Translations under genes and position numbers: made by a program
NCBI RefSeq assembly: GCF_029852145.1
Contig: NC_079976.1
Coordinates: forward strand, 20,300,617-20,364,616
Direction: 5' to 3'
From: Microplitis mediator
Taxonomy: Eukaryota; Arthropoda; Insecta; Hymenoptera; Braconidae
DNA length: 64,000 bases
Notes under the pieces: generated by a model
What the model was told of the DNA's origin: nothing
The model's input: only the letters and a program-made list of their open reading frames with translations
Database searches by the model: none
Shown here: in pieces, positions 1 through 12,500 of the stretch
Position numbering within the stretch: the stretch's first letter is position 1
How the letters are laid out: every line of letters starts with the position of its first letter

Positions 1-663
1 TTAAAAGTTTAATCACTCGTAATGAACAAAATATTTCCTAAATTTATGTATAGGTCTTTAACGCTTATATCTCAAGCTTTCCAAAACCTTACTATAAGTC
101 ATAATTATCATTATTAAAACGCAAATTGACGATATCTGAAAAGTATCTGTTGTTTCATTAAGAAATGACATTAATAATTTTAATTTTTTTGCTACTTGAT
201 TGAAATCATTTCCATATCTCGGGATGCATATCAATAGTTATCAATGATGGAGTATTAATAATGGATCACAATATTTTTTGAGTTGTAAATTTTTAAACAT
301 TTATTGTTTGATTTATTTTATATCAGTCTTTTATTGGTTACATTTTAAAAACTTAAGTATTTTAAGAATTGTATTTATTGATCTTAAACTAAATATATTT
401 TATAAGTCTTAGTATATTTATAATTTTTTTTATTTCTCTTATCATACTTAGTTTCACAACCAACTTTAATACTAATATCATATCAAAATAATTTATACAT
501 AAGTGGTTAAGATATTTTGTACTTTTTATAATACATTAAACAGTTCAACATTATATCACAATTCAGAATATATAACATACTCCCACTCTTTATTTAAATA
601 ATATTAGTAAGAATACGAAAGACTGTTGACCTGTTAGCCAATCCCAATACTTCCCGTTTAGAG
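1..663. other. AT-rich sequence, no gene seen
   Basis: Very AT-rich sequence with stop codons in all frames. I see no exon, repeat unit or terminal inverted repeat here. It directly precedes the 'ACCGTAAAT' element. Confidence 0.6.
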
Positions 664-1335
664 CCATAGCAGACCTGATGTACCGTAAATCTACGGTATT
701 TTTACCGCAAATTTACTGTAGAATACGGTTAATTACCGTAAAATTCGGGAGGATTCACCGTAATTTGCGGTAAATGGGTGAATTACAGTAGGTTTACCGT
801 AAATTACGGTGGGTTTACCGTAAATTTTTCGTAAAAATACGGTAAATCTACCGTAAATTGTGGTGGTCCTAGTCGAATTTTTAACGGTGGATTTACCGTG
901 GAATACGGTAAATTTACGGTATATCAGGTCCGCTAGGGTAACCTACCATGGAGTTGCAGTAGAACTTACCGAAAATTTTCGGTGAAATTTACTATTATTT
1001 ACGGTAAACCTACCGTAATTTACGGTAAATTCACCGTAAATTGTGGTGGGCCTAGTCGAATTTTTTACGGTGGATTTATCACGAAATACGGTAAATTTAC
1101 GGTATATCAGGTCCGCTAGGGTAACCTACCATGGAGTTGCAGTAGAACTTACCGAAAATTTTCGGTGAAATTTACTATTATTTACGGTAAATCCACCGTG
1201 ATTTACGATAAATCCACCGAAATTTACGGTAAACCCACCGTACACTTAACGTAAATGGTGGTGGGCCCAGTCGAATTTTTACGGTCGATTTACCGTGGAA
1301 TACGGTAAATTTACGGTAAATCAGGTCCGCTAGGG
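664..1335. mobile_element. Terminal-inverted-repeat element built of ACCGTAAAT/ATTTACGGT motifs
   Basis: The left end (CATAGCAGACCTGATGTACC) is an imperfect inverted copy of the right end, which reads TCAGGTCCGCTAGGG on the plus strand. The interior is a dense mix of ACCGTAAAT and its complement, so either strand can fold on itself. A segment beginning GTCCGCTAGG recurs at 928, 1111 and 1325; the first two copies are a 183-bp tandem duplication. A short minus-strand open frame ending in repeated 'YRKSRWIYRK'-type text is only a reading of the repeat. Best described as a non-autonomous DNA-transposon relative or minisatellite; family not recognised. Confidence 0.7.
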
Positions 1336-1598
1336 TAGGAATAAAAAAAATAGTTAGTAAATATAATATTTTCTCCACAATCAATATTTATCTTAATAAA
1401 TTACGATAAGTGTTTACACTGACCCTTTAATTGTGGCTGATAGCTGTTATCGGGCAAACGATTGTATGTTGTCCTGTTGTATCCTCTACCTAAAAAAGAA
1501 TGGAAATAATTCCGGTGAGTACTTTACAAAAATTTTGAGTAGCGAGTCCATTGTCTAGATGCATAGATGTGTAGTAAATCCAGCTTTTAAAATCTTAC

Positions 1599-4475
1599 CA
1601 CGGCTCTGTGATGAGCGCTCGTAATAGTGAGGACTGTGACGTATTCCATAATTCGTCGCACTTTTATCTAACAGTAAAAGAAATTCGATTATTAATATTT
1701 CAACTCTTTTTCTTTTATAAAACATTTAGTCAAGCGAAAAGCAAAAAGCTGTTATTAATTCAAATTGACTTACAGTGCACGTTGCTTCCCGTACGATAGT
1801 GGGAAGATCGATCTGAAACTATAAAGTAGGAAAAAAAAATTTACTTAACGTCATCTTAACAAATTGGTATCTCAATTAAAGTGAATTATGAATATCAGCA
1901 AGTGTTAAGTGTGATTGTTCTTTTAGCTATACTGTTAAAAAGTTAACTGAAAATCTAATACTAATTACTTGAGGAAATCAACAAGTCTAATCAGTCAGAA
2001 ATCTAACATATGTGAATGGTTTTAGATTCCCTAAATTTCATGATAATCACTCGATTGAAGTATAGAGTTGAGTGTATTTTGTATTGAAATTTTTACCCTT
2101 ACTCCGTGACCGGGACTGATGGTGGTGAGAACTGTAATGTTTTTGACCAGTCATGTTACTTCCATCTAAACATATAAAAAATCACAATTTTTAATTTTCC
2201 CTCACTATTTATTTTTATAAAATGTGCAGATTTACAATAAGCTAAAAGCTGTTAACCATTATATTTACTTACGGTGCCCGCTGTACCCCATATCATTGCT
2301 GGTAGGTTAATGTGGAACTGCTAAAAATAAAAAAAAAACAATTCATAATTTTTAATTTAGATGCCAATTTATATAAATGAACCGGTATCTCAATTAAAGT
2401 GAATCTATTGATATCAGCAAGTGTTTCTTGTAATTTTTTATTTAGTTACACTGTTGAAAAGATAACTAAATATCTAATACAGATTACTTGAGGATACCAA
2501 CAAGTTTAATCAGCCAGAGATCTAACATATATGAATGGTTTTAAATTCCCGAAATTTCATGATAATCACTTGATTGAAGTATAGAGTTGATTTTTTTATG
2601 TATTAAAATTTTTACTTAGGTTCAGTGGTAGGGTCTGGTAGTAGTTGGAACCTCGATGTTTTTGAACATTCATGTCACTTCCATCTAAACATATAAAAAA
2701 TTACATTTTTCAATTTTCTCTCACTATTTATTTTTATAAAATAGGCAGATCAACAATGAGCTAAAAGCTGTTAACAATTATATTTACTTACGGTGACCGT
2801 TTTGTTCCACTTCGTTGATGTTAAATGGATGAGCAACTACTGAAAAAAAAAAAACGTTACCTCGACATCATATCAATTAATGACGTACCTGAAAATCGGA
2901 ACGTTTTTCCCGGAACGAAAATAAAAAAACGAAATGAAAAGTAAAAACCTCTACTGGATCTAGATTTCTGAAATGTTTCACACGTCAGCCGAAAATTTCA
3001 GGTCACTACTAACTACTCCTTAAGTCACGTTTGAAGTCAAATTACATAAATTTTTTTCATTTTCGTTGCGCGAAAAACGTTTCGATCTTCAGATACATAA
3101 TTAATGAGTATTTTACTTGAAGTAAATCTATTAAAATTAGTACGTGTTCCTTGTGATTGTCCTTTCAGTGACACTGTTTAAAAATTAACTGAAAATCTTT
3201 TCCGAATCAGTTGAAGACATCCATAAATTCAATCAGTCAGCAATTAAAAATATTTTAATGTTTATAGATTTAATAAATTTCATTGTAGTCTTCATACGTC
3301 ACTTTAATTTTTAGTTATAAATGCATAGACTCTTCAATCACCATGTTCTACGTTTTATTTTATTGTCTATGTACTTAAAAACCGAAACGTCTGTTGCGGA
3401 ACGAAACTATAAGAACGTAATGACAAGTAAACAATTTACTGGATCTAGATTTTTAGTATATTCTGCATAGATGCTAATATGCCAGCTCAAAACTGCAGGC
3501 CACTTGCAACTACCCCTTAAGTCACCCTTAAGCAGTCAAAGTTCAAATTTTAGCAATTTTTTCATTTTATTAGCTCAAATAAAACGTTGCGATCTTCAAG
3601 TGCATTATTGTTCGGGTGTAAGTTTAACTTTCAATATTTTACACTACGTTACAATTATTTTCACGATCGTTATGTAAAATTTTTACCAATCAAAAAACTT
3701 GGTATAAAATACTCCTATAATGACTCGATCTTAACTTAGAGTAGATTTTATATTGCATTAAAATTTTTACCCTTGCTCTGTGACTGGCACTGGTAGCTCG
3801 GAGAACTGTGATGTTTTTGATCAGTAATGTCACTTCCATCAAAACCTAAATGAGAGTTGATTTTTGATTTATCCTTCCTATGCATTTTTACAAAATATGT
3901 AGACAAACAAGAAGCTACAAATTGTAAACTTATAAATTTACTCACAGTGCCCGTTGTGTCCTATATCATTGATGGTAGATGGATGTGTAATTACTGAGAG
4001 AAAAAAAAATGTTAACTTGACATGATATAAATTAATTAGTATCTTAATTAAAGTGAATCTGTTGATGTCAGTAAATGTTCCTTGTGATTTTTCTTTTAGT
4101 TACACTGTTAAAAAGTTAACTGAAAATCTAACACAAGTCAGTTGAAAACATTAACACGTTTAATCAGTCACAAATCTAAGACATATGAATGGTTTCAAAT
4201 TTATTAAATTTCATGGTAATGACTCGACATTAATATAGAGTAGATTATACTTTTTTTTTAATTTTTACCCTGGCTCTGTGGATGGCACTGAAAGCAGTGG
4301 GGACTGCGATGTTTTTGACAATTTATCGCACTTCCATCTAAACAAAATTCGATTTTTAAGTTTTAAATGTAATGTATTTTACAAAATATACAGATAAACT
4401 CGAAGCTAAAAGCTGTTTACAATTAAAACGTACTTATGGTACTCATTGTCCCTTATATGATCGGCGGGAAGTGGA
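1599..4475 (-). CDS. Array of alternating symmetric mini-exons of a His/Ser-rich repeat protein (probable gene, part decayed)
   Basis: Two exon types alternate on the minus strand, separated by similar introns. Type A exons lie at 4269-4337, 3771-3845, 2616-2684, 2097-2165 and 1599-1667 (69 nt, one of 75) and encode peptides like DGSNMTGQKHYSSHHHQSRS. Type B exons lie at 3946-3993, 2792-2839, 2273-2320 (48 nt) and 1774-1818 (45 nt), encoding peptides like VITHPSTINDIGHNGH. All are 3n long, start with two bases and end with one base of a split codon, and are bounded by AG and GT (mostly GTAAAA after A, GTAAGT or GTGAGT after B), so cassettes can be added or skipped without changing frame. Defects: 2273-2320 holds an in-frame TAA, and a further B-like copy near 4439-4475 has ATAAGT in place of the donor. 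Introns share long similar stretches, so the unit duplicated as exon plus intron. Function unknown; a secreted or structural repeat protein is a guess. Confidence 0.55.
2884..3100. mobile_element. MITE with GAAACGTTTTTCGCGCAACG-type inverted ends (copy 1)
   Basis: The left end near 2890 (GAAAATCGGAACGTTTTTCC) is inverted at the right end near 3065-3095 (GTTGCGCGAAAAACGTTTCG). It sits in an intron of the mini-exon array. Relatives occur at 3369-3607 and, better preserved, at about 55939-56155 and 56657-56887. Confidence 0.7.
3369..3607. mobile_element. MITE of the same family (copy 2, diverged)
   Basis: The left end (ACCGAAACGTCTGTTGCGGA) and right end (AAAACGTTGCGATCTTC) are diverged inverted copies, and the interior shares ACTGGATCTAGATTT with the 2884 copy. 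It lies in another intron of the mini-exon array. Confidence 0.6.
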
Positions 4476-4479
4476 GCTG

Positions 4480-5802
4480 GATCTATTGTTATGTCCGCCG
4501 CTTAATTTTAATTATTTATCCGGGATTTCTCCCTTTGGTAGCGATGGTAATTTTGGACAAGCGGGTTGGAGGGTGCGGACAACAATAAAGAATACGAGGA
4601 AGAAATTATCTTCCTATAATTTATTATTTATAGTGGATCTTTTCGAAAATTAAGAACCCAAACGTCTTCGAAGAGACTGGTGCTCTTGTTTAAGCCAAAA
4701 GTATTTTATGATGATAGAAAAATAGCTCTTTCACCTACCTTTCGATGTCAATTCTTCTAGTGCGGCAGCTATTATCCCTCCAGGACTAAACAGCTCACTC
4801 GACCTTCCTGAGGGTTGGTAGAATGGGTGCAGCTGGGTTGGTAGGATGATGTCTTATGTACTACTTTCGAATGAAAATTGAACGGCTTGAGTGATGAACT
4901 TGATCTTTTATTTAGTATTTTAAATTACAACGTTTTAACTGAACGTCACTTGTTCACTCTAGTTTTTCACAACTTTTATATAATTTGTATTATAAGATTA
5001 TTTATCTTATCAGATATTTTAAACAGATTTTTATTTATAAATGCGTCCTTTTTCACACCCAAAAGGAGTTTTTATGCGCAGAAACTCGGCACAAAGTGAG
5101 ATCACAAATTCACGTGATTTGTGTCACAATTCACTCGAACCGGATAGATCTTTGAGATCTTTCAATTGCAATTAAGAACTATACTCTACACGATAGTTGA
5201 CCATCAGCCGAGTATCTAACTCAATTGGCAATTTAATTTATTAATAATGACCGTAAATGAATAAATTAATATCCTACACGAAATTAATCAGCCGGATACC
5301 TAGATCGATTTACAATTTATTTAAAGTGAATTTTGGAAAACCGTAACTGATAAAATAATATCCTACACGAAATTAATCAGCCGGATACCTAAATCAGCGA
5401 CGATTACTTATTTCCACGTCGGAAGATTTCTGCAATAAGATTACGGGCTATCGACGCCGTTTACGCGGACCAAGAGGTTAAAAATGAGCTAAAGGTCCTG
5501 AGCCATGGTGCTCAGGCTTTTTATAAACTTTGCTTTGACAGTTGATGGGGAATTTTTCATTATCGTCATTGGTGGAAAGTGACGACAGTTTATTGTTTAT
5601 TCGTTAAACTTATTGCAGGTGTCTTCCCACTATTCCTTGTCGCATAAAAAAGTGAAAAAACTGACGCTGCGTTTTCGCGCGCTTTTCAAAGGGGAGCTCA
5701 GAAATGATTATTTTAAATAATGCAACGCTGGGGTACGTTATCCTGCACTTACTGGTGGAAGGGTGCAGTTCGTGGGTCAAAGTTTGCCCCGCTAGCTCTT
5801 AA
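4480..5802. other. Intergenic stretch with a two-copy tandem duplication
   Basis: No convincing gene. A block containing ATCCTACACGAAATTAATCA occurs at 5271 and 5360, a period of about 89 bp. On the minus strand near 4520-4620 a hydrophobic run (FFLVFFIVV) could be a signal-peptide exon for the mini-exon gene, but it lacks an ATG and clear splice sites, so I do not call it. Confidence 0.4.
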
Positions 5803-6543
5803 TGAAACTCTGACTTCTTGATATTTAAGTTAATGATGCCGTGGCTATTAATTAACTTACCCGAACTAGCCTTACAATTCTAAACTAATACTAGTACTTA
5901 GCCTAAGATTGTGTTCGGAGATGAAATATGTCCTAGATGTCCTTGGACTGGCGTTGGTTGACCCTTGGAAATCTCCTCCTTGGACCTTTGATACTGATTC
6001 CCAATGTATGGACTGAGAAGACCCTTAATTGTCTAATGTGGACTTTGGGAAAGCACAGGTGAATTCACTCAACACTGGTTTCAGGTATTAGTTTAATTAT
6101 TTATTGAACTAATAATAAACTTATATGCCACGTCGCACACACACACTGGTTCACAATACAGTTACTGTACTTAACACGTACAGGGCTCCTACCAATTTAT
6201 TCAAATAATTGCCTTCGGTATAGCAACAAATATGAGCTATTATTTATTACAAACAGATATGATGTAATAAATACAGGATAATTTATTGAACTTATTATCG
6301 CGGACGCTTGACAAATTACCAACAGATATGAGTTAAGAATAAACTGATAAATAGTAATGACGATCAGCGAACAGGTCAGTTACTATCGCGTAAGGCAAAA
6401 CTCAAAAGCTAAGAGTGAAAGCCAACAGCAAAAAGCACCGGTAGCACGTTGACGCGCTCTTTTATAGACAGGACTGTCGCACTAGTCATGTGACAGTTCT
6501 GTCCCGATGATAAACGGAGGCGTACGATGCCAACATCGTAACA
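5803..6543. mobile_element. Solo LTR candidate (family copy 1)
   Basis: Begins TGAAAC and ends GTAACA, and is similar throughout to 34082-34746, including a shared block near ACTAGTACTTAGCCTA. The second copy has a clean 4-bp target duplication that defines the TG...CA ends; here the flanks do not match. No internal retrotransposon genes are present, so a solo LTR is the simplest reading. Alternative: a non-autonomous element of another class. Confidence 0.55.
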
Positions 6544-6609
6544 ATAATTATTAACATAAAAAAAAAAAAAATTATTTGGACATAACACTATTAACAGGAA
6601 AAAAAAATC

Positions 6610-7340
<731 letters not shown>

Positions 7341-7449
7341 AACAATGGAGTTTCTGCAAAAATCTCTTTAACCACCGAATAATAACGAAAAAATTCTATG
7401 AAACAATTGATAACGCACTTTATCAGTTGCACGGATTTTAAATTTTCGT

Positions 7450-7683
7450 ATGTCTGTTGACAAAGAGGCGCTAGTAACAATTAAAGAATTGGAAGCTTCA
7501 TTGATTAATAATGAAACTATTCACTCCAATCATATTTGGCAAGTACTCGACTCAAGTAAACAAACGTTAACTATACCAATCTACAGAATTTCGTGTAAGC
7601 TAGTATCCATAACAATAGAAGGTACTGACGGATCAAAAAAACAATATTTATGTATGCAACCGAACTTAATTGAAGTTCAATGA
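7450..7683 (+). CDS. Small hypothetical open frame, possible terminal exon or gene remnant
   Basis: A 77-residue frame from ATG to TGA with balanced composition (segments such as IKELEASLINN and IEGTDGSKKQYLCMQPN), unlike the simple-sequence frames around it. No domain recognised, no signal peptide and no membrane segment. It lies between the (AC)n repeat and the Tigger element. It may be an exon of a gene whose other parts are lost; the fragment at 13336-13931 has a similar coding character, but a link is speculation. Confidence 0.3.
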   Translation: MSVDKEALVTIKELEASLINNETIHSNHIWQVLDSSKQTLTIPIYRISCKLVSITIEGTDGSKKQYLCMQPNLIEVQ

Positions 7684-7814
7684 ATTAATATTTCTACGAT
7701 CTTATTCCACTATTGTTAGATATTTCACTATTAAATAAAATTATTAAATGTTAAAAACCATTTTGCAGGTAGTAGATACGTATCTTTTATGGTCACATGA
7801 ATGTAAATATGTAC

Positions 7815-9147
7815 ACAGTGCAACCTTGATATAACGAAACTAAAGGGAAATAGAAATTATTCGTTATATCGAGTTATTCGTAATAGTAAGGTTTGTTATA
7901 CACTGGTCACAGAAATTAAGGGATAGAAAAAAAATCAGTAATTTTTAGATGATTTTCAACATGCTGTAACTCGGTGAAAAATGGTCGTATAAAAAAACTA
8001 AAAAAAGCAAATTGTAGCCTCAAGTTTCTAGTTTCCAGATCTGGACCTCAAAATTTTTTATCATGTACGGTTCCGGAGTAATCATGAGAAAACCAACGAA
8101 AAAAAAATTTTTTTAATTTTTGCTGGTCTTTCAATACCTCTATGGGCGACAATAATTTTTTTTGAATAATCCGACTGTCTGACTTTTCTCGGAAATTTTA
8201 TGCCCTTTAATTTGGTGGCCTTAAAAAGTCTCTACGACGATTTGGCGCCGACTTATCATTGATCAAAGCAAAAAAGTCCATTTTGGTTTTGATAATCAAT
8301 AACTCCGGATGTATTGGTCGTACAGAGAATGGAAGCAGGGTTTTGAAAACTGGAAAACATTCTCTATAAGGCAAAATTAGTGGCATTTGATAGAAAAATT
8401 TTTTTTAAAGTGATATTGTTCTGTAAAAAACAGGTGAAAATTCACCAATTTAAACTCGATTCGTTAGAACAAGGTAAAAAAATTTCCACTAATAAATAAA
8501 AGCTCATTTAAATCAAAACACAGAATTATTTATTTGAAAACGTTTAAATCAGTTTCTGGTCGAAATAGAAATCGTTATCAATATATAAGCATAGAATATT
8601 AACATAGAATGTTATAAGGAATAATGATAGCTTAATCTTCATTTTTCGTTTCTTTACTCGAAAAAAAGTCATAAATTGTTGTCTGCTTGCCAGTGTTAGT
8701 TATCATATCATTTTCCGTTTTTCTGCAACACTCAATGAACACCTTTTCTGTTTTTCAGCCATTGCTACGTTAAAACTACTAACAATTACTAACAGCAGTG
8801 TTTACATTAAATTTCATCAAACAGCAATGACTATCTTATGAAGAATTAAACGTGTCAGCACTCATTAAGACATTAGTTATTGTGGAATTAAGTGGGGATA
8901 ATTTGTAAGATACCTTATGTAGAGGTTATAGGCTGGAAAATTCGTTATATAAAGGTCAATAATAGTTTCTATCTATATTCTGCAATGATTGAACTTTCGT
9001 TATAGTGAGGTTGTTTGAAAAATTTATTCGTAATGTAAAGGTACATTTTACATAGACCCTTATGGGCAGTTTTGGGGGATTTTTAAAAATTCGTTAAATC
9101 GAGGAATTCGTTATATTGAGGCTCGTTATATTAAGGTTACATTGTAT
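7815..9147 (-). mobile_element. Non-autonomous Tigger/pogo-type (Tc1/mariner superfamily) transposon
   Basis: Ends are an inverted pair: CAGTGCAACCTTGATATAAC on the left and GTTATATTAAGGTTACATTG on the right, next to TA dinucleotides as expected for this superfamily. Several subterminal copies of TCGTTATAT(T/C)GAGG-like text occur near both ends, typical of Tigger elements. The interior holds fused remains of the transposase (8632-8762, minus strand). A second repeat, starting near 7908 (CACTGGTCACAGAAATTAAG) and perhaps running to about 8460, appears to have inserted in the left half. Confidence 0.75.
8632..8762 (-). pseudogene. Tigger transposase remnant: N-terminus fused to C-terminus
   Basis: From the ATG at 8762 the frame reads MAEKQKRCSLSVAEKRKMI, matching the basic start of a Tigger/CENP-B-type helix-turn-helix transposase. 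After a one-base frame change the text reads TNTGKQTTIYDFF and then SSKETKNED and a stop, matching the usual 'QTTIxxFF' C-terminal end of these proteins. Everything between, including the DDE catalytic domain, is missing. The total of 131 nt is not a multiple of three, so no fusion peptide is made in one frame. This is a classic internal-deletion derivative mobilised only in trans. Confidence 0.7.
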
Positions 9148-9529
9148 TAATAATTATTAATTACACTTAATAAACGTAAAAAAAAAGTTGAAAGTGAAAC
9201 AATTCATAACGCTTGGATTAAAAATCTACAATTCTATTTAATTTTTATTTAATAAAAATTTACAAGTAAAACAATTTTTTCATCAATTGGCATTAGGTGT
9301 AATTACAGAACGGATAGTAAATTGCCAGATGATTCGGTTTAATATTCGCAACTCGGCTTAACAAAGATATTGAAAATATCAGGATGTTGCAAGTACATTA
9401 TAATTTATCCTTCTTTTACGTCTTATAAAACTCCATATTAGGTAGGGCAATCAAAAACCACCTAATTAATTTATAATTGACGTTTGAAAAACGTACATTA
9501 ATTTTTTTGATACATTTCGATTTAACTTT

Positions 9530-12500
9530 AGTTGACAGTAAAGGAAAAAGTCTCAAATGCTAAGAATTCGAATTAATTCTAATTTACTTGAAATTAATAT
9601 TTCTAATGTCAGTTGATTCTCCTAATACATTTTAGTAAAACTTTCATTGAAAGTAGAAGAAAATTTATGAACAATAAAAATTCCAATAAACCCGATTTCA
9701 TCCTATATGATGATTTCAAAGGTATGTTAATTTTTCCACTATATACCGATTCCACTTTAATAAGCTGTACATAAAATATTACGAATAGCGAGAATCCCTC
9801 GTATTACCGATTCACATCATTTAACTATTTCAATTATATGTTGGTTTTTCCGATTCATTCAGATTCACCTTGAATTAACAGAAGAAAAAAAATTCCCGAT
9901 TAATAAGAATTCAAATCGATTCCGTTTCACGTAATATTGCGGTTTCGAATGTATATCGACTTTCCCAATATATTCAGGTTTAACTTTGATTGAAAATTAA
10001 TAGGAATTTCGAATGGATATTGAATATCATAATAGTCTTATGGTCGAACGTTCCAATGTAACTTAACAATCGAAAGAATATCTATAATAATTGAAGGTTC
10101 AATCAATCCCGATTCACGCCATTAACTACTTCAAATGAATATTAATTTTCCAATACATTTCAGTTCAACTCCGACTGAAAGTAAATATGAGAATTCGAAA
10201 AGAATGAAAATTTCAATTGGCTCCGATAGAATTCATTTAAATATATAAGATGTAAGCAGTTCATTTTTTTCAATTCATTTTAACTCTACTCTAATCCAAC
10301 ATTTTAATTCAACTTCGATTGATAGTAAATGAGAATTCAAAAACAATAATAATTCAAATTGACTGCAATTAAATTAATGTGAGTATTCTCAATGTACGTT
10401 GATTCTCCCGATACTTCTCAATTCAACCTCGATGAACAGTAAATGTGAATTAAAAAACATGATAATTCCCATTGACTCCGATTCAACTCTCTTAACTATG
10501 TTAGATGTACGTTGATTTTTCCAATACATTTCTAGTCAACTCTAATTGATAATAAATGAAAATTTAGGAATTATGAGAAATTTGATTGACCCTGATTTCC
10601 TTCATGGCATTATAATAATTTTAATTTACTTGTATCACTCATCGTGTTTTACAAGACTTTACATTCAAATTCTCCCTTTTTCTCGCCTCTTTTTAATTTT
10701 TTGCGGCTGTGGCCCGACTTGTGCTTATGACTGTACTGCATCATTACGGTGATGCCCTGCTACCTCCCTTGTGTAATGGAGGGTGCAGTGACTAGGAAAA
10801 CGACAGAGAAAACCTAGCCAGTACAGTTTCGGTTTGGGTGAAGCTCCAGTGGTCGATAAAATTCCCATTTTACCGATCACTGGCTCTTCATCCCGCCCCT
10901 AACGATCAGAGACCTTCGTTCGAGCCCAACGCGTGGCTAAGCGGTCACCCAGCCAAATAGTAACCATGCTCGATGCTACTTAACTTCGGTGATCGCCCGA
11001 GCCACGCGCGTGCCGAACGGCTGCCTCAGCCGCTAATTTCATGGCATTATATTTAATGAATATGGAATTTTTTTAGTTTATTAAAATTTAATTTTGATTG
11101 ATAGTGAACGAAAATTCAGGGACAGTAAAAATTCCGATTGACTCTGATTCACCTTTTTAGAATTATTTTCAATGAATTTGATTTTTTCTATACATTCCAA
11201 TTCCACTTTAATTAATAGTAATTCTGAGAATTCAGAAAGAGTGAGAATTCCAATTCATTTCGATTGAATTCATTTAACTATTATGGATGTACGTTGATTT
11301 TTCCAATACATTTCAATTCATTTCGATTCATAATAAATGATGATTAAGAAACAATGAGAATTCCAATTGATGCGGATTCACTTCATTTAATCATATTTGA
11401 TAAAAGTGGAATTTTTCCAATTCATTTCAATGTTTTTTTGATTGATGAAAAATAAGAATTGGAGAACAATAAGGATTCTAATTGATTTTGATTTAATTCA
11501 TTTCACTATTAATTAATGAGTATTGATTTTTCTTATACATATCGATACGACTTCGATTGATAGTAAATAAGAATTTAAAAACAATAAATCACGATTGACA
11601 CTGATTCGTGTTATATAATTATTTCAAATGTATGTTGATTTTCCCAATTCATTTCGATTTGACTTCGACTAATAGTAATAAATGAGAAATGAGAAAAGAT
11701 AAATTTCCATTGACCCTAATTCAATACATTGAGCTCTTTCAAGTGTGGGTTGATTTTTCCGATACATTTGGATTCAACTCCGACTGATAGTTAATATGGA
11801 AATTTAAAAAGAATGAGAATTCCTATTGACCCCGATTTCCTTCATTGAACCATCTTGAATGAATATGAAATTTTTAAATTTATTACAATTTAATTTTGAT
11901 TGATAGTGAACGAAAATTCGGAAAGAATGAGAGTTGCAATTTATTTCGATTGAATTCATTCAACTACTATATTACGGAGGTACGTTGATTTTATCAATAC
12001 GTCTCAATTCAACCTCGATGGACGGTAAATGAGAATTAAAAAACAATGAGAATTCCAATTGACTCCAATTGACTTTATTCAAACATATTGAGTGAATTTG
12101 GAATTTTTCCAATTCATTTTTCTTCAGCTTCGATTAATATTAAATGTGAATTTAAAAACAATGATAATTCCAATTGTCTCCAATTAAATTCATTTTAGTA
12201 TTCTTAATGTATGTTAATTCTTCCAATACTTCTCAATTCAACCTTTATGGACAGTAAATGAGAATGAAAAAACAATGATAATTCTCATTGACTCCTATTC
12301 AATTTGTTTAACTATGTTAGACATACGTTGATTTTTCCAATACATTTCAATTCAACTCTAATTAATAATTATTGAAAATTAAAAAACAATGAGAATTCCA
12401 ATCAACTCCGATTCACTGCATTCAACCATATTGAATGAATGTGGAATTTTTTCAATTTTTCTCAATTCAACTTTGGTTGACAGTGAATGAGAATTCAGGG

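Noticed and set aside
4372..5099. Plus-strand frames of 93 and 73 codons
   Set aside because: The first overlaps a decayed type B exon on the other strand and the second is low-complexity; neither has a recognisable domain.
10937..11000. A functional 5S rRNA gene
   Set aside because: Only the central part resembles 5S, with many differences, and it is the head of a SINE with a target duplication.
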